From Lineus longissimus (Eukaryota; Nemertea; Pilidiophora; Heteronemertea; Lineidae): a stretch of 64,000 bases of DNA. How positions within the stretch are numbered: the stretch's first letter is position 1; every line of letters begins with the position of its first letter. The position numbers and the translations under genes were made by a program. The stretch is taken from positions 16,494,001-16,558,000 of the forward strand of contig NC_088317.1 of NCBI RefSeq assembly GCF_910592395.1, in the 5' to 3' direction. Below are positions 1 to 13,035 of the stretch, piece by piece. The notes beneath the pieces were generated by a model. That model saw only the letters and a program-made list of their open reading frames with translations, did not search any database and had not been told where the DNA came from.

Positions 1-928
1 TAATGGAAGCACGACCAACGTCTCCTTGAAATATGCCATGTGGTCCTTTTTCGTGGAGTGCTCAAATTGAAGCATTGCACGAACGATGACTATCTTGAAC
101 GATCTTGCTGGTATCACGGTTTCATCTCACTCGACTCGAACAACCCACTCAACGATCCGTCGACCGGACACTTGTTGATATGGTAAAAGAAAATCTTGAA
201 AGCCGTCAAACGTGTTCAGAATGTGACTAAATCCCCCCCCCGCGAATAGGTTTTAGCCCGCCGTATTACATCCAGAGATCAGGCTTTTTTACTCCTACGT
301 CGTTTACAAAAGATCGAGAGGCGGAATATATTTGGAAGGATGCTGTATTATCGCTGATTCTTCATATATCACCTCACTTCACATCTTTGTCATAAACAGT
401 TCCTACCGAATCCCGAGGCACTACAAAACACCAATTCGTTTTCAACATTTTGATAGGAACGTCGTCATTGAGTTATATGTGACATTCCAGGTGAGAAATT
501 GTTTTCCAATCCGTCACGCATCAATGCACTGCCTGTTGGAAGTGAGACATTTCACTAAAGCCCCGGGCGGTCGCACCACGGCAATATCGGAAAATGTATA
601 CAGGATCAATCCCTTCGTTGATAAATTATGAACGTGTTCGGACCAAGTTCAGGGAAGCCACGTGTGCATTCCATACGCAAATTATTATATTTTGAGGTGA
701 ATTTACAACAATGCGTACTAACACAACCGAAAAATCGCAAATTCAACTCCTTTCGAATTAAAATTGTTTGAACGAATGGTGCAGGCCTTTGAGGTATCAT
801 GTTTCAGTTTAATCCGATCGTCTCAAAACCGTCAAACTTGAAATATTGGAAAACGAGGCAACATCAGATATAACGCTCGAGTAGGTTAGTAAGAACGAAT
901 CGGATCTATTCGAAATGATCCTCAAATG
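1..928. other. No feature seen
   Basis: No gene, RNA or clear repeat is visible. A run of nine C lies at 233-241. The open frames here are under 100 codons and show no recognisable domain. Confidence 0.5.
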
Positions 929-1472
929 CTTGTAGGGGAAGATGATGACATGTTTATCTCTGGCGCCTGCAGTAGCGGCTATATATGGCGGGGTCAGGTA
1001 ACCCAATCTCGCGGGTCGGAGAGTACAGGACGGCGCCGGCGTGCTTATGCAAGTATCAATTCGTTTCTTGTACCCCCCCCCCCCTCCTCAAGGGTAGTTA
1101 AGCTATCACCACTAATCTTTGCCGATGCTTGAGTAGTATCTATTTTTCCTTTAGTGAAAATTTGGCGAAGCTGGAAAGAATAAGGATGCTAATGTGTCGA
1201 TGTCTTGTCGAACATACAGCCTTACCCAGTAAAATTAGTTCGGTTACTTTATATGACGGTGATAACTGATATATTGTTGATGGTGATGTCTTGACGAAAG
1301 AAAAAGTAGCATTGGTGAAAAAAGGGTGATGCTTGAGCCTTAAGATGTCGTTATAGGGTGATAAGGTGTCGTACCCTTGAGGAGGGGGGGGGGGGGGGGT
1401 ACAAGACACGAATTGATACTTGCATTAGGAGGTATACAATGATGTTTATCTCTGACGCCTACAGTAGCGGCG
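929..1472. repeat. Composite of direct and inverted repeats with C/G runs
   Basis: A direct repeat of about 50 bp occurs at 929-980 and 1420-1472; both copies contain TGTTTATCTCTG and CAGTAGCGGC. Between them an inverted repeat has its left arm at about 1049-1110 and its right arm at about 1362-1423. Each arm reads through GCAAGTATCAATTCG, a homopolymer run and the CTCAAGGGTA box on opposite strands. The homopolymer is 12 C on the left and 16 G on the right. The arms fit a decayed inverted-repeat element, and the direct repeats outside them are too long for an ordinary target-site duplication. No coding capacity is seen in the spacer. Confidence 0.65.
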
Positions 1473-3180
1473 TGACGGTTTGGAACTACCACTTACAGCA
1501 GACGGAGGTGCAACAATGGCACAGAGAGTCAAATAGTCTTCTGTAGCTGGCTAATTAGAAGATGATACGTGTAGCTCACGCCCAGAGATGCCAATAGCGA
1601 AATCCACGGCAAAGTAGTGTCTCAGCAGGGTTCAGCACCCTGCCGTTTCGCATTTTTCTCTTTTTGCATTGCCTTTTTTTCTAAGTTGCAAATGCAATTC
1701 CATTTCAAGCAGTAGCAGTAGGCTGGGCCGTTTTCTTTCCTGCCTATTCAGATGTCTAGCTGAAACGCTTCCAATGAAGGACTTGTACAGTGAGAAGGTC
1801 CAACAATCAAACGGCCTAAGAGACCGCTAGGCTTTCAGCAGTCTACGCAATTGAGGGTGAGGGAATAATTAGTTTACGAGATATGTGGCGGATAAGAACA
1901 ACCCGTTCTGGAGGACCGATGCATTGAGAGGCTCGGATACTGTTAGCCATTCCGCATCAATCAACAGTCGGAGAGTTCAAGATGGTACTAACCTCTGCCA
2001 GCTCAATATCTCCGAGGCCACGATGTTTTTCCGTCAACGGCTCGGACGACAAGATGTCCATTAATGTTATCTATAATGTCCACAGTTGTGTCTACGGGTG
2101 AGGAATACCAAATTCGGGCGATATCTCATGACCACGTTCCCTTGGGATGATTCACTGTCAAGACAATATGTAATGAAATTTTGAGTATTGACCTGGCGAC
2201 CTTGATATCCACGTTTTTACCATTGGAGCAGAAGATAATGTATCTCTGCCTGGAGTGGAGTGACTCTGAGTGGAGTGGAGTGCGGGCGCAAACTATCTTC
2301 AATAGGTGAGTGAGGAACGAGGCCGGTCCACTACGTCCAGAGTGTAGCGCAAACATGCATATTTGCAGAAAATTGGCCAACTTTGCCTGATTTTCTCTAC
2401 ACGGATGTTCGACTTCAGAATACCATATATATACCAACGGTTTACGGGCTAAAGAGTAAGGGTTTCCATTCCGGTCAATCTCAGGGCTGAGGCGATTCTA
2501 CAGACCATGATCAATATTGACAATCGTCGCCTCTGGCCCTGCAGAGCAGTTTGGTCGCTTCTTAAAAACAATCGCCTGCATCTGAGCATCCTTCAATAAT
2601 TGGAACATGGTCTACATAAACTCTACTCTCCTTGGAATGAAAAATGTGACTTATTACCACTTCATGCTCTAAAGACTCTTATCTCGTTAATATCCCACTA
2701 CGCAAACCCATTAATATTTGCGGCTCAACAAGTCAAAAGGAAAAATAACTTAGTCATTGCCATGGAAACGATGTTGTAAACATCTCTTAACCTTGATGAT
2801 CACATGAATAAAGTAAATTATTTTCTGGAGTCACGGTAAAGTGCCGAAGTATTTTATGATGCTGCTTACACTGTCGAGGGTTCGAGATGCGGGAGTTGTG
2901 ATGTATGGTAGTTAAGATACTCTGGTTTTAGGAATACGTGTGTTTATGGTGCAGCACGTGACACCAACATTTGCAAGGCTAATTTGATTGTCCCGTCATT
3001 CTACAGATTTGTGGCAGACTTTCGGGACATGTACCGTTTTGAAAATGGCTTCAACGGCAGTTAAAGGCGCATATCTCACCGGATCTCGCCGAATGGGCGT
3101 GAAACAGGCGCCATTATCCTTTTAGTATTCAAAACTCAATGCAGACTATAAATCTCCACTTATTTCCTTCCTCAAACAAG
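1473..3180. other. No feature seen
   Basis: AT-rich DNA without a recognisable gene. A short GGAGT-rich stretch near 2252-2284 and a 7-bp-stem hairpin near 1626-1645 are the only local structures noticed. Confidence 0.5.
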
Positions 3181-3960
3181 CATGGCGAACTGGTTCCGAC
3201 CCGCCCAACTAATGTCATCTATTTACCCAACCACGCAATCGCCTTGGACTTCAAAATGACTGCAGACTTATTGAGTATTCAACCCGTAAGTGTGTTATCA
3301 TGATAAATACCATAGTGCCATCGATGACCATCTTATATCAAGGGTAAGAGGTGTCATTTGGTAAGAGTCCTGACCCACCCAGCAAAAGTAACATGAAATG
3401 ACAACAGTCAACTGATTAAAACTCTATCAGGGATAACTTCCGCCAAAGTTTGATCACACATATTAGACTAAATTGTTGTTTAGAAAATGGTTCTGGTCCG
3501 CCCTATCTGACCATATATCAACCAAAAGATACAGATGACATGATTTCGAAATGATGGTGTATCTAAATTGATATTCAAAATCTACCTGTAATTTCATCGC
3601 TAACAGTTATTATTCTAATTTCATCGCCTAACTCTTTCCCCCACCAAATCTACCTCACATTGATTACATACTCACATCAAATAAAATAAAAAAACCCAGT
3701 CATTTGACGAAAAGTTGTGACCGCCCAACATAAATATACGACCCTCTACTACCGACCAAGCAAGTGTCATGATTACCAAATGATGGTGTATCTTAACTGG
3801 CATTCAATTTTCACCGCCTCAATAGATTTATCATCACCAACTTTTGCCTAACTTGGAACTTACGCCGCCCACCATCCAACATAAACCGACCATGCAAGTG
3901 ACATTATTTGCAAATGATGGTGTCTCCCGATTGATATTCAATTTTCGCCTCCCGGCCACC
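3181..3960. repeat. Decayed tandem repeat, unit about 150-215 bp
   Basis: Three clear diverged copies share the string AAATGATGGTGT followed by TTGATATTCAA or TGGCATTCAATTTT. They lie near 3500-3600, 3740-3825 and 3880-3950. Each is preceded by a GACC-A-CAAG/AAAG box and a CAT-ATT segment. More diverged relatives are possible around 3190-3300 and 3360-3430. Divergence is too high for period or copy number to be exact by eye. Confidence 0.5.
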
Positions 3961-4637
3961 GCCCACCACAAAGCTGTCAGCCAAAATCTCCATGGGGCAA
4001 TATTCAAGGAAGACTGATTATAGTTATTAATCTCCCATCATTCTGCTTCCCAGGGTGAATCATGTCGGAGGAGGACGGTATGAAACTGCTTGGCAGACAA
4101 ATTAATTTTTATTTTTGACCTACTATACGCATGCGCTTAGCATCCATCTTGTAACTCTTTTAGCGGCTTCAGCCACCTTTGAAAAAGGCTTCAACCGATT
4201 TTGTGATGCTCCCTTTATAGCCCGACAAGGAAGATGTATGTCTATTTTCCGTGTCATGGCAAAGTCACACCCAATCAACAGAGGTCATCAACTTGACAGT
4301 CCTGCGAGCGTGGAGCTCCATACTGATGTGATCGTGTCCTGCCTAAGGCGTTGTTCTTGCCAGTTTATAATTGCTTTCGTTGTGTACAGACTGACAGGGA
4401 TGGTATTTGACATGACTCGTCTGCTAATCTAGTGTGTTGACCTGTAGCAGGCCTTATCAACAAGTGCCTGTCTCATTTTAGAGGTGGATTATTAGCAGGG
4501 GTTTAGGACCCATTAGGTCTCGAGGTGATCTCTTTGCAATGTAAGGGAACTGAAATAAAAAATCAACAACCAGCCTCATCTATATAATGCTAGCTCGGCG
4601 CATTTGCAATGTGGTCACTTTTCCCATTTTTAGACAA
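3961..4637. other. No feature seen
   Basis: A 105-codon open frame at 4115-4432 has no recognisable domain and is within the length expected by chance. Nothing else is seen. Confidence 0.45.
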
Positions 4638-4953
4638 ATTTCGTGTTATACCACCTGGCCAGAAGGCAGGTTTTGCAACCCAAGACACATTTTGTGTTAT
4701 ATCTCCTGGCCAGAAGGCAGGTTTTGCAACCCAAGACACATTTTGTGTTATATCTCCTGGCCAGAAGGCAGGTTTTGCAACCCAAGACACATTTTGTGTT
4801 ATATCTCCTGGCCAGAAGGCAGGTTTTGCAACCCAAGACACATTTCGTGTTATACCTCCTGGCCAGAAGGCAGGTTTTGCAACCCAAGGCACATTTTGTG
4901 TTATACCTCCTGGCCAGAAGGCAGGTTTTGCAACCCAAAACACATTTCGTGCA
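4638..4953. repeat. 51-bp minisatellite, six copies
   Basis: The box CCTGGCCAGAAGGCAGG recurs every 51 bp at 4654, 4705, 4756, 4807, 4858 and 4909, followed by TTTTGCAACCCAA and ACACATTT-GTGTTATA. The copies are nearly identical, differing at a few sites such as TATCTCCT against TACCTCCT. Because 51 is a multiple of 3 and the unit lacks stops in most frames, long open frames of 102-175 codons exist on both strands. I read these as a by-product of the repeat. A spliced gene using one frame (a 17-residue unit starting PGQKAG) cannot be excluded but has no support. Confidence 0.95.
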
Positions 4954-7900
4954 AAAGACTCTCTAAATCAATTCGTGTCTTTACAATCTGCAAGTGTTTA
5001 CTGCAAGAGCAAAGAGACTTCACGAATGCTCTTGAAGTTTGTTAAGTCAAAAGCAGATAGTGAATCGACGAAAGAGAGCCAATGTTCGCTTCTTCAAAGT
5101 GAGAAACGGTGGTATTGGTTTTTTGATGGTTTCTGAAGTATCCGCTGTGATGAACCTCTGAATCAATAGATAAGAGCCTGAATCTTAGCCAAACGCTTTC
5201 GTCCGATGATGTTAGTCAATTCTTTGCATGCAGTAGAGCAATTATTAGTGTATACTTTCAGTCACCCAGGAGGTTTCAAATCAGTTCAACCTGTTCACCA
5301 TTGGACACAGTGGCTTCTCCAGGACGGACGGGAAGTTGCGCGATCGGAGGTGAAGAACTCAGGCTCAAAATAAGGGCGTCAAGAACCGTGGCATTAACTT
5401 CCTTAATGGCGACACGTGGGCACACAAGACAGCTCTTCCGCCTCAAGATGTCAAGATCGATCGCGAAAGCCACCGGCAGCTTCCTGACCGAAGTAATTCT
5501 TCTCAATTGTAATTAACTAGAAATCCCATGGTCGCGCAGCGATGGTGGTGAAATCACTTAGGGAAGGCTTTTTAATTTCCTATCTGAAGGCGTTAAAGAG
5601 GATTGCTGAACTTGTGCCTGCCGAGTATGGTGGTAGATTCATGTATCCACTTTCTTTGAGCCCAAGAATGGGGACAGTTTTTTTCTGTAAAAAATTATAC
5701 CAGCAGAAGTTCCGGTAGGGCCCCCAATTCAATTTATTTTTGACAAAAAAGCTTGAAAAATCAACACTTTCAGCGAGGACTGACTTCACTAGATTGGTTT
5801 TGAAAAAAGCTATGCAGGGTCGCTGATATTGAATATATCAACTTCATATGCAAATTCGAGCTCTTCAAGGCGTTGTGTGCATGTCTTGGCAACTAAACCC
5901 GATTACTCTGTGTAGCCTAACGGTGAAATGTCGACTGGAGGGAAAAAAATTGTTGGCACCAATGCGTAAATGATAGCCGTGCATTGGACCTGAGCTTTTA
6001 ATTTTTATGGTTGTGTTTCTCTTCATATACGGTCCATTAAATAAATGAGAAAGTGATTAATGAATATTGGTGTCGTTGATTAAGAAGGATTATAGTACGT
6101 TACTGAAACATGTTAGTCATACTAAATCCCTTCGTGATAAATTGCTAATGAAGCTATCGGCCGGTCAGTATACTGGTTTGAAATGACAAACCTTCGCGGT
6201 CAGAAACAGATCGAAAACCAATTTGCAGCGATAACAACACAATACGATCGTCTGCTGCATGCAAAAACGTACGCCTGATTGGTCTCACTCGATTAATCAA
6301 TTAATACACCCGAGGTATTGTATTTTGCGAGTGCAGTGGTCTCGAACGATTGATCGATAAATTGTGTTGTTGCCTTTCAGAGATCACGTTCTCGCAACGC
6401 CCAAGCAGCGCGAGACGTGAGTCTGACAATTTTCATTTGTCACGAGGTATGGTCGGTTCATTGGGTAGACATTTTATGATTTCATAATCTTCGCGATGAC
6501 ACGCGCGGTACGATCACAATCTGGCATCGAAGTATCAGGCAGCGGCAAATCTAGTCTTGCGTGAATTTAACGGAAGTGTTTCGCGATTGGGACATTTAAG
6601 CAGCACAATTTGATGGTGCACACATCAATCACAATGATAAACTAGCATTTTGCGGTTAAAACAACTCATTCGTGTCGATATTAAAAGCAAAGATTATGAC
6701 TTAAATGTAGAGCAACACATGTTAATGGCATACATATAAAGTACAACAGAAGTTGAAGCGTGTGCTCCGTGCTACAATCGTTTCTCCAAATCATTAACTT
6801 TTACAGTGACTTTGTCATGCGCTTGATTATCAAGACGATTCGAATGCCTTCGGGTAGAACAGAGCATTTTCAGCCACCAATAAAAATACCCTCCTGCTCA
6901 TCAACCGCTTAAGATCGTGACAAACGGCAAAATCGCATTTCTTCGGCGGTGAAAGATGATCGCAATGTTCTATGAAAAACAATGAGGATTTTCTGAAGAG
7001 CGCCAAAGAGGGTTCTTGTAGTGGCACTTAGCCAGGGTTCCAATTTCACCGCGTGCTCCCGATGGTAATACGTGCTTAAGGAGGGTAGCATCCTGTGTTC
7101 TCGACTAGGGGAAAGTGGGGTATCGGATATAGGGCAAAAACGACAAGATTCACCAAAAAGTTCTTGGCAAATAGCATTTATTGGAAGGTGTCATATATAT
7201 TTTTTTGTGTTGGAAAAAGAAATGTTAGATGTTAACTCGAGACGACTTTTGCAAGTTTATGTTTCTTACATAGAACCGTTGCGAGGCTCGATCCCTTTTG
7301 ACCTTTGACGGTGACAACAAATCACTGCTATTGCTGGGTTTCAAATCACTCCAACCTTCCCCTACTTTTTTTTAAAGGACCAACCCCAAGTTGCCCAGTC
7401 ACCTTCCACTCAACAGTTACTCTAGCAGTTTCTATCAACAAACTGTACATAAAATGGAAAAGAAAATGGAAAAAAATTGAGAGAAATCGGGTTGAATCAT
7501 CATGCTATTCCGATTTGAATCCCAACGGGCCTCTTGCCAAGAGTTGTGAGCGTTAAAAAACTAATAAAAACGCGTTTTTCTATTATCTAAGAGTTGACAC
7601 AACATTGGAAAAACGTCAAATAGTTTACTTATGAAAACAAAACCTGATTTTTTATCCATGTCGAATTCTGCTAGAGTGTTCAATCATTCAAAAGCATGCG
7701 TAAGCGGATGCAAAATGTTATTTTTTTCTTCATTCCAATCTCATCGGATCAAGGCGCAGTTTCAAAGTCCGAAAGGAAGTAGGGAGGGTGGATACTTTCC
7801 TGGCCGAGTAGGGCTGATCCCGCCCCGAGATAGCAAAGAAGACGGTGAATGGACTCGTCTCTCTTCTAAACAAGTGTATCATTGTCCGCAGTGGAAAATT

Positions 7901-8467
7901 TACCAGCAGCACTGCATCTCACTTAGTCGATCGTCGCTTTAACAGAGAACAGTATATAGTAATCCGCTTATTTATTACTGGCGTGCATAATTTTTCGAGA
8001 TAAATCTTTCATTTCCATGAAAATGTCTGCATCTACCCATTTCCCCCAAGGCCACAGGAACACGCGACAATATCCTTTGTTTTTGTGATGTCGTTCTGTC
8101 ATCATTTATCACCGGCGTATCGTTCCAACTCAATAGCTATACTTATGATAACAATTGGATAACATACCGATATGACGGTGATTTATATTTGATATTATAG
8201 TAGCGAGGTTGAGAGACGTTAACAAATGAATACACGCCAAGGCCATGCTGTAAATTTGGCAGAAATTTGCCCTGGGGGTGAATTTGGGCCAGATTATGGT
8301 AACTCCACCCCTCCGAGATATCTTTGAACACATTTTTGTGTACAATTTTTCAGTTGAATTAAAACATTTACCATGTATGGTTCAAGCTGAGGGGTGGAAA
8401 ACGTATGAAAAAAGTTCCCCGAATTTGGGCCAATGTCAACCCGGTCACCCTTTGCGAAAAACAATCA
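4954..8467. other. No feature seen
   Basis: About 3.5 kb without a supportable gene. Overlapping short frames on both strands near 5276-5516 cover the same bases in antiphase and share no recognisable domain. Confidence 0.45.
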
Positions 8468-8605
8468 TTTGGTAGTTCATATTGCACTAAAAATTAGTTG
8501 TTCTACCTAAAAAAAGTAAAAAAATGACAATTGAAATGGTTAAGAATTACTAGTTAGATAGTTAAAACAACTTCTTTCACAGTCGGTGCAATATGAACTA
8601 CCAAA
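8468..8605. mobile_element. 138-bp foldback (MITE-like)
   Basis: Terminal inverted repeats of about 20 bp are perfect: TTTGGTAGTTCATATTGCAC at the left and its reverse complement ending at 8605. The spacer is AT-rich and non-coding. The immediate flanks (CA and ATG) extend the inverted repeat slightly, and no target-site duplication is clear. It looks like a non-autonomous element, family unknown. Confidence 0.7.
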
Positions 8606-9310
8606 ATGTAAAAAAATTACTATCAAAAAGCTATTTTTACTAATAATCTTTAAGAGTGTGGTTACAAAAACACTACAAAACATTGACAAACAGGTCCTCG
8701 AAGAGAGACAACACCCCTCGGCGGTGTTACACTCTATTCTCTCCCACAACAAGAACACCTGGACTATCGAGCAATCGGAAACCAAAGATCGATATTACAG
8801 ATATCCAATAACAGCTCCGCCAAATCATTCCAGACACATTATTGGCTCGCTTATACTCGTTAAAGGAAATCGATCACTGACCGATCAAATTCGAAAGGTA
8901 TTTTTTTTAGCATAACGGGAGATACTTAGTCTACTAGTTACTGGCCTTTTTTCTCTCAAGTTGTTTTTCTCCAATAAACAAGAAATATATCAGATTTGCA
9001 ACTGGTATTAGGCTATAACTGTGTAATAAACTATTTCTAAAAAACTGGCCTACAACAGTTGCCCAGAAAAGAGACAGTGCAGAATCGTCACGCGCTAAAC
9101 ATCGGGCTTTGCATCACGTCCAACCTCACACTAGTCACGGGACATCGACCCAACCAACAAGTATTAGGCTAACAGTATAATAAAACCACTTCTAGCAAAT
9201 TGGCCATTATGGTGTGTCCCGATAACGTTTCCTTCATGGGAAATCGAAGCTTCTTCAGCAAAGGTAATTTCTGCTTCATTGATCAGAGAATGTAATGAAT
9301 ATTCCTAGTA
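8606..9310. other. No feature seen
   Basis: A 109-codon frame at 8586-8915 starts in the foldback arm and has no recognisable domain. Nothing else is seen. Confidence 0.4.
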
Positions 9311-9855
9311 GTTATAGCGTGTCGAGAGTTGTCCACAAGGAACTTTAAGCCAGAATCGGGTATAGTTTTTCGATTTTCGAGGACGGTTCAGACAGATGAA
9401 TAAATGGATAAAAATGTCATTATCGTTGTAGTATACGTGAACTGGGTTTAGGTAAAGGCTGAGCTGGGAAGGTATGTTTGCGCAAACTGTAAACGAGTGC
9501 AAATGTATCTTCCATACTACCGGCACCCACCACGTTCGACCATGATAACGATTATATTAATGATAAAACCTAAATTAAAAACTAAAATATCATTTCTGTT
9601 TTTCGATTCAAAGGCACGTGTCGGCATAATCTGCTGATGTAAAGCAATAGTGTGGCACCTGGGTAGCTGAAGAATTTGTCGAAGGGTTGTCCACAATGAA
9701 TTTCAAGTCAGTAATGACTATAGTTTTCCGATATTCGAGGACATAATGAATATCGAACTGGATAACTGTCATCGTCGTACGTGAATTGAGTTCGGTAGTG
9801 TAGGCTGAGACCGCGACACGTACTCGTTGGCGGTAACTGCAAGTGTGCCACAAAT
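9311..9855. repeat. Decayed local duplication, offset about 358 bp
   Basis: 9311-9540 and 9664-9855 share the same order of boxes: TTGTCCACAA, TATAGTTTT-CGAT-TTCGAGGAC, an ATGTCAT/CTGTCATCGT segment, ACGTGAA-TG-GTT, and a GCTGAG box. The two copies have many substitutions and indels, so this is an old duplication. Confidence 0.6.
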
Positions 9856-11713
9856 CATATCCGAAATGTAAGTTGGGTCCGGAGGGGGAGGCGGTGGGCA
9901 GAACACAACTTTTCGTCCTTAGTCTGCATGAAAAACACGTTTCGCGGATACGTCTTTGTCAGTTTTCCTCAGAAAGGTCTTTATATATTTCCTTTAAATG
10001 GCCAAGTCATGAGATTAATATAGTCCATCACGACAACGCCCACGCCGAGGGTGTGACAAAGATGCTGGATGTAAGATGGATGAATCCATATTCTATTATT
10101 AAGAGATATCGCAGTGAACTGGAGTGGAACATGTCGCGATGAAATGTCAGGAGGAGAATGAGTCTGCCGGAAAACCGCAAATTGCCGAACCTATTAAATT
10201 TCACACTCCAACAAAAAATGAGCTTCGTCTTCTACCTTCTGATTATTACAATATTTACTAAATCTTTCCTCAGTTTGATTATCTTTTGATCCTCCAGCTC
10301 TATTATAAACAAATGTTTGCTGATTGTATGTTCGAATCACCAAGCTTCAGTCACAAGTGTTATCAGTCGTGTACATTTCATACGCTGCGCAAATCCCATT
10401 TTCGAAATAGTGTTATTTGGAAATGGCAAATTTAACTTTTCAAAGTAAATACGGGAAACTGACGCACTTGATGTCAATTTGGATATGTTCATGGAATATT
10501 AGGCGGAGAGGCTCCCGAGGATTTTGTGAGAGGACAAGGCATACCAGGAGACATTCTTCTTTGACAAGTTAATTAATTGCCTCTACCGGAGTTGAGGATA
10601 TTGGATGGTTCGGATGCGTAGCCTCGGGGGAGGAGTTGGCTGGGTGGACTGTTACTCAGCCGCGGCGGCGCAAGTTACGAGGAAACATTTCAAGTATTTT
10701 TGCCACTTGAACCTGTGAGGACCTGTGCTGATTTATTACTCCGAATTGAAAAACAAAGGACACACCGGAACATGGCATCGTCAACACATTGTCTATCCAT
10801 AATGAACTTGCTGAAGGGCATTGTTCGACGACCTGGTGATATCGAGGTTGAATGATTATACAGAACCGGTCTTAGATAGGTGAATGTTGAGTATCATATA
10901 CTGCACGCCAGTTGGAGATCAACAATAAATAAGAAAGGAATGTGTTTCAGATTTCAGTGCGAATTCTTGGCATTTATATATCCTTGACTGAAATGTTCAA
11001 TAACGTGTCTGAGCGAAACGTTGAATAAAAACGTTTCGAACACCATGTTGTACAAATCAATTGTTTGCCTGGATTGGCTAGAAATCGCCTCCGTTCATCG
11101 TAACGTTTGATGTCTTAAGCACACTCACAAACGCAGCCACTCCTTTGAATTCAACAATCGATCAAATCGTCTGCATCAGGGAGCAGAGATTTGTTATAAA
11201 AGCTGTCGTGATGAGAAAACATTGAACGCGAAGCAGGGGTGTGCGTAAATGCATCAATATCATAAACCGAGGGAGCCAGAAGCCATTGCATTCTGCCTCG
11301 CAACCTCACTGTAAGTGTGGTAGGCGTTGTATTGCGATCAACGTGCATTGTACAATGCCCAGATGAAACCATTGATATGCGAAGCGGGCGTGTGCATGAA
11401 TGAATCAACGGCACAATGCGAAGAAACCAATCAAACGCAGCGAGATCAAAATAGACGCGATGGCGGCCTGCGCACTATTTTTAGATCTGATTGGCTAAAA
11501 ATAAGACAGTGATTTCTATAATTGGATGTGGTGATCGCGATCTATAATTGCTTGCGTTGTAGATGGGAGGAACCTGGTCTAAGTTATCTGAGGTCATAGC
11601 GGTTGTATTTGCATCTTGCGCTCTGGCATCAATACTAGTGATGTTAATTATCTTTGCTGCGTTACTGCGTTACTGCAATACTGCGAACGTTTCCCTGAAC
11701 CTTTGCATTGGCA
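9856..11713. other. No gene; one small decayed repeat
   Basis: A short similarity links about 11221-11260 to about 11370-11410 (GCGAAGC-GG-GTGTGC followed by ATGCATCAA/ATGAATCAA). Otherwise nothing is recognised, and the open frames are short. Confidence 0.4.
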
Positions 11714-11811
11714 CTTCCAGGCACTGTTGATGGGGTAGAGGGGTGTTTATAGTAATATGGATGTACTTGATGTTTTCCCCACTAATCTACCCCATCAACA
11801 GTGCCTGGAAG
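11714..11811. mobile_element. 98-bp foldback with 26-bp perfect arms
   Basis: The left arm begins CTTCCAGGCACTGTTGATGG at 11714. Its reverse complement ends at 11811, and the match is perfect over about 26 bp through GGGTAGA. The 46-bp centre is AT-rich. This looks like a minimal MITE or a recent inverted duplication. No clear target-site duplication is seen. Confidence 0.75.
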
Positions 11812-12060
11812 CGTCCATGACCTTTACCAACTCGGACCACCGACACTATGAGGTTGACACTTCGTTTTTTCCCCGAGTCCTGATTTGACACTTCCTTTTT
11901 CCGGACGTAAATTGGATTCGTCGGCTATCGACGTTTTCACGTATTAAACGTAACTTTCACCTAAAAATAATGAAGAGGTTGTGTTGGCAGGTATTCGAAA
12001 CCATCTACAAGCATTCGACGGGTAGAAAAACAGCGTTCGTAGCTCTGAACTCGACCCATA

Positions 12061-12121
12061 ATTCGGTTGACATCATGACGCTATCCATACGCGATCGAAA
12101 CCGCCTTAATGTCAACCGAAT
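12061..12121. repeat. Inverted repeat, 13-bp perfect stem
   Basis: ATTCGGTTGACAT at 12061-12073 is repeated as its exact reverse complement at 12109-12121, leaving a 35-bp loop. Function unknown. Confidence 0.7.
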
Positions 12122-12650
12122 CGACGTCTGATGTTCAATGCATGGTCGAGTTGAGATTTCAACTGCATAGGCACAAAGAGGTTAAACAACTAACCAGGAG
12201 CGATAGTCAAGTTCTCCAGGAAAGTATAACGATCTTTGACATGACTCCATTCAACATGCCAGTGGCAGCTGACAAGAGCATTGAGTCTTAGCGCGCAATT
12301 ATCCCTCAACTCATCTTTGAGATCATCAATTAATCTCTCTGATACCATTCTCATTAAGTCAAAACCGGCTTGTGATCAAAGCAGCACATTAGGCAAGCCA
12401 GGATCTAAAAATCCTTACCGAGTTTAGACTTGTCCAAAGGGGTTTCCGGAGCAAAACTATAAGTCCAGCCTTGATATTCAAGATGGCTGCCTCCAAAGAG
12501 TGACGTATGCTGCATACTAGCACTCGCGAAGTGATAGTACGTCAAATAGATCTTAAAAGATTGCGCAAGAAAATGTGTTGCAGGTTTCTGAATGCCAATG
12601 CCACGAAACATTTTATAAAAAATCATGGATTGCTACGGCTAATGTCGAGA
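12122..12650. other. No feature seen
   Basis: No gene or repeat is recognised in this stretch. Confidence 0.45.
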
Positions 12651-13035
12651 TGATAATAAGGTGGCCCGCCATTATGATCGGAGGGAGTAAGCCTGTCATT
12701 ACACGTTTATAAACGGAGGCACAGGCTAAAATAGAGAGGGACTTTTTTGAAAGAATCCGCACCATAATTTCCCGTGACCTCATGCCGCGCCTCCAGCACT
12801 GTGGAGTTGATAATAGGATGTGGCGACGACCGTGATCGGAATAGCAAGACTGTCATCAGAGGAAGGTTAGAGATAGCATGTAATGGACAGGGACTTCTTC
12901 GAAATACTCCGTACCATGGGGTTCCCTACCCCCATCCGCCTCAGGCGACGCGGCGATGATAATAAGACATGGCAACGACCATGATCGGAATTGCAAGCCA
13001 GTCATTACAAATTTATAAGCGAAGGCTCAGACACC
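12651..13035. repeat. Decayed tandem repeat, three copies of about 150 bp
   Basis: The box TGATAATA(A)GG/GA recurs at 12651, 12808 and 12957. Each is followed by a TGATCGGA box, a GCAAG/TAAGCC-TGTCATTA box and a GAAGG/GGAGGC box. The first two also share a GGGACTT-TTCGAAA/TGAAAGA-TCCG-ACCAT segment. Spacing of 157 and 149 bp and high divergence indicate an old tandem duplication. Confidence 0.65.

Noticed and set aside
4590-5136. Five overlapping open frames on both strands (102-175 codons)
   Set aside because: All run through the 51-bp minisatellite. So many frames open at once indicates repeat periodicity rather than coding.
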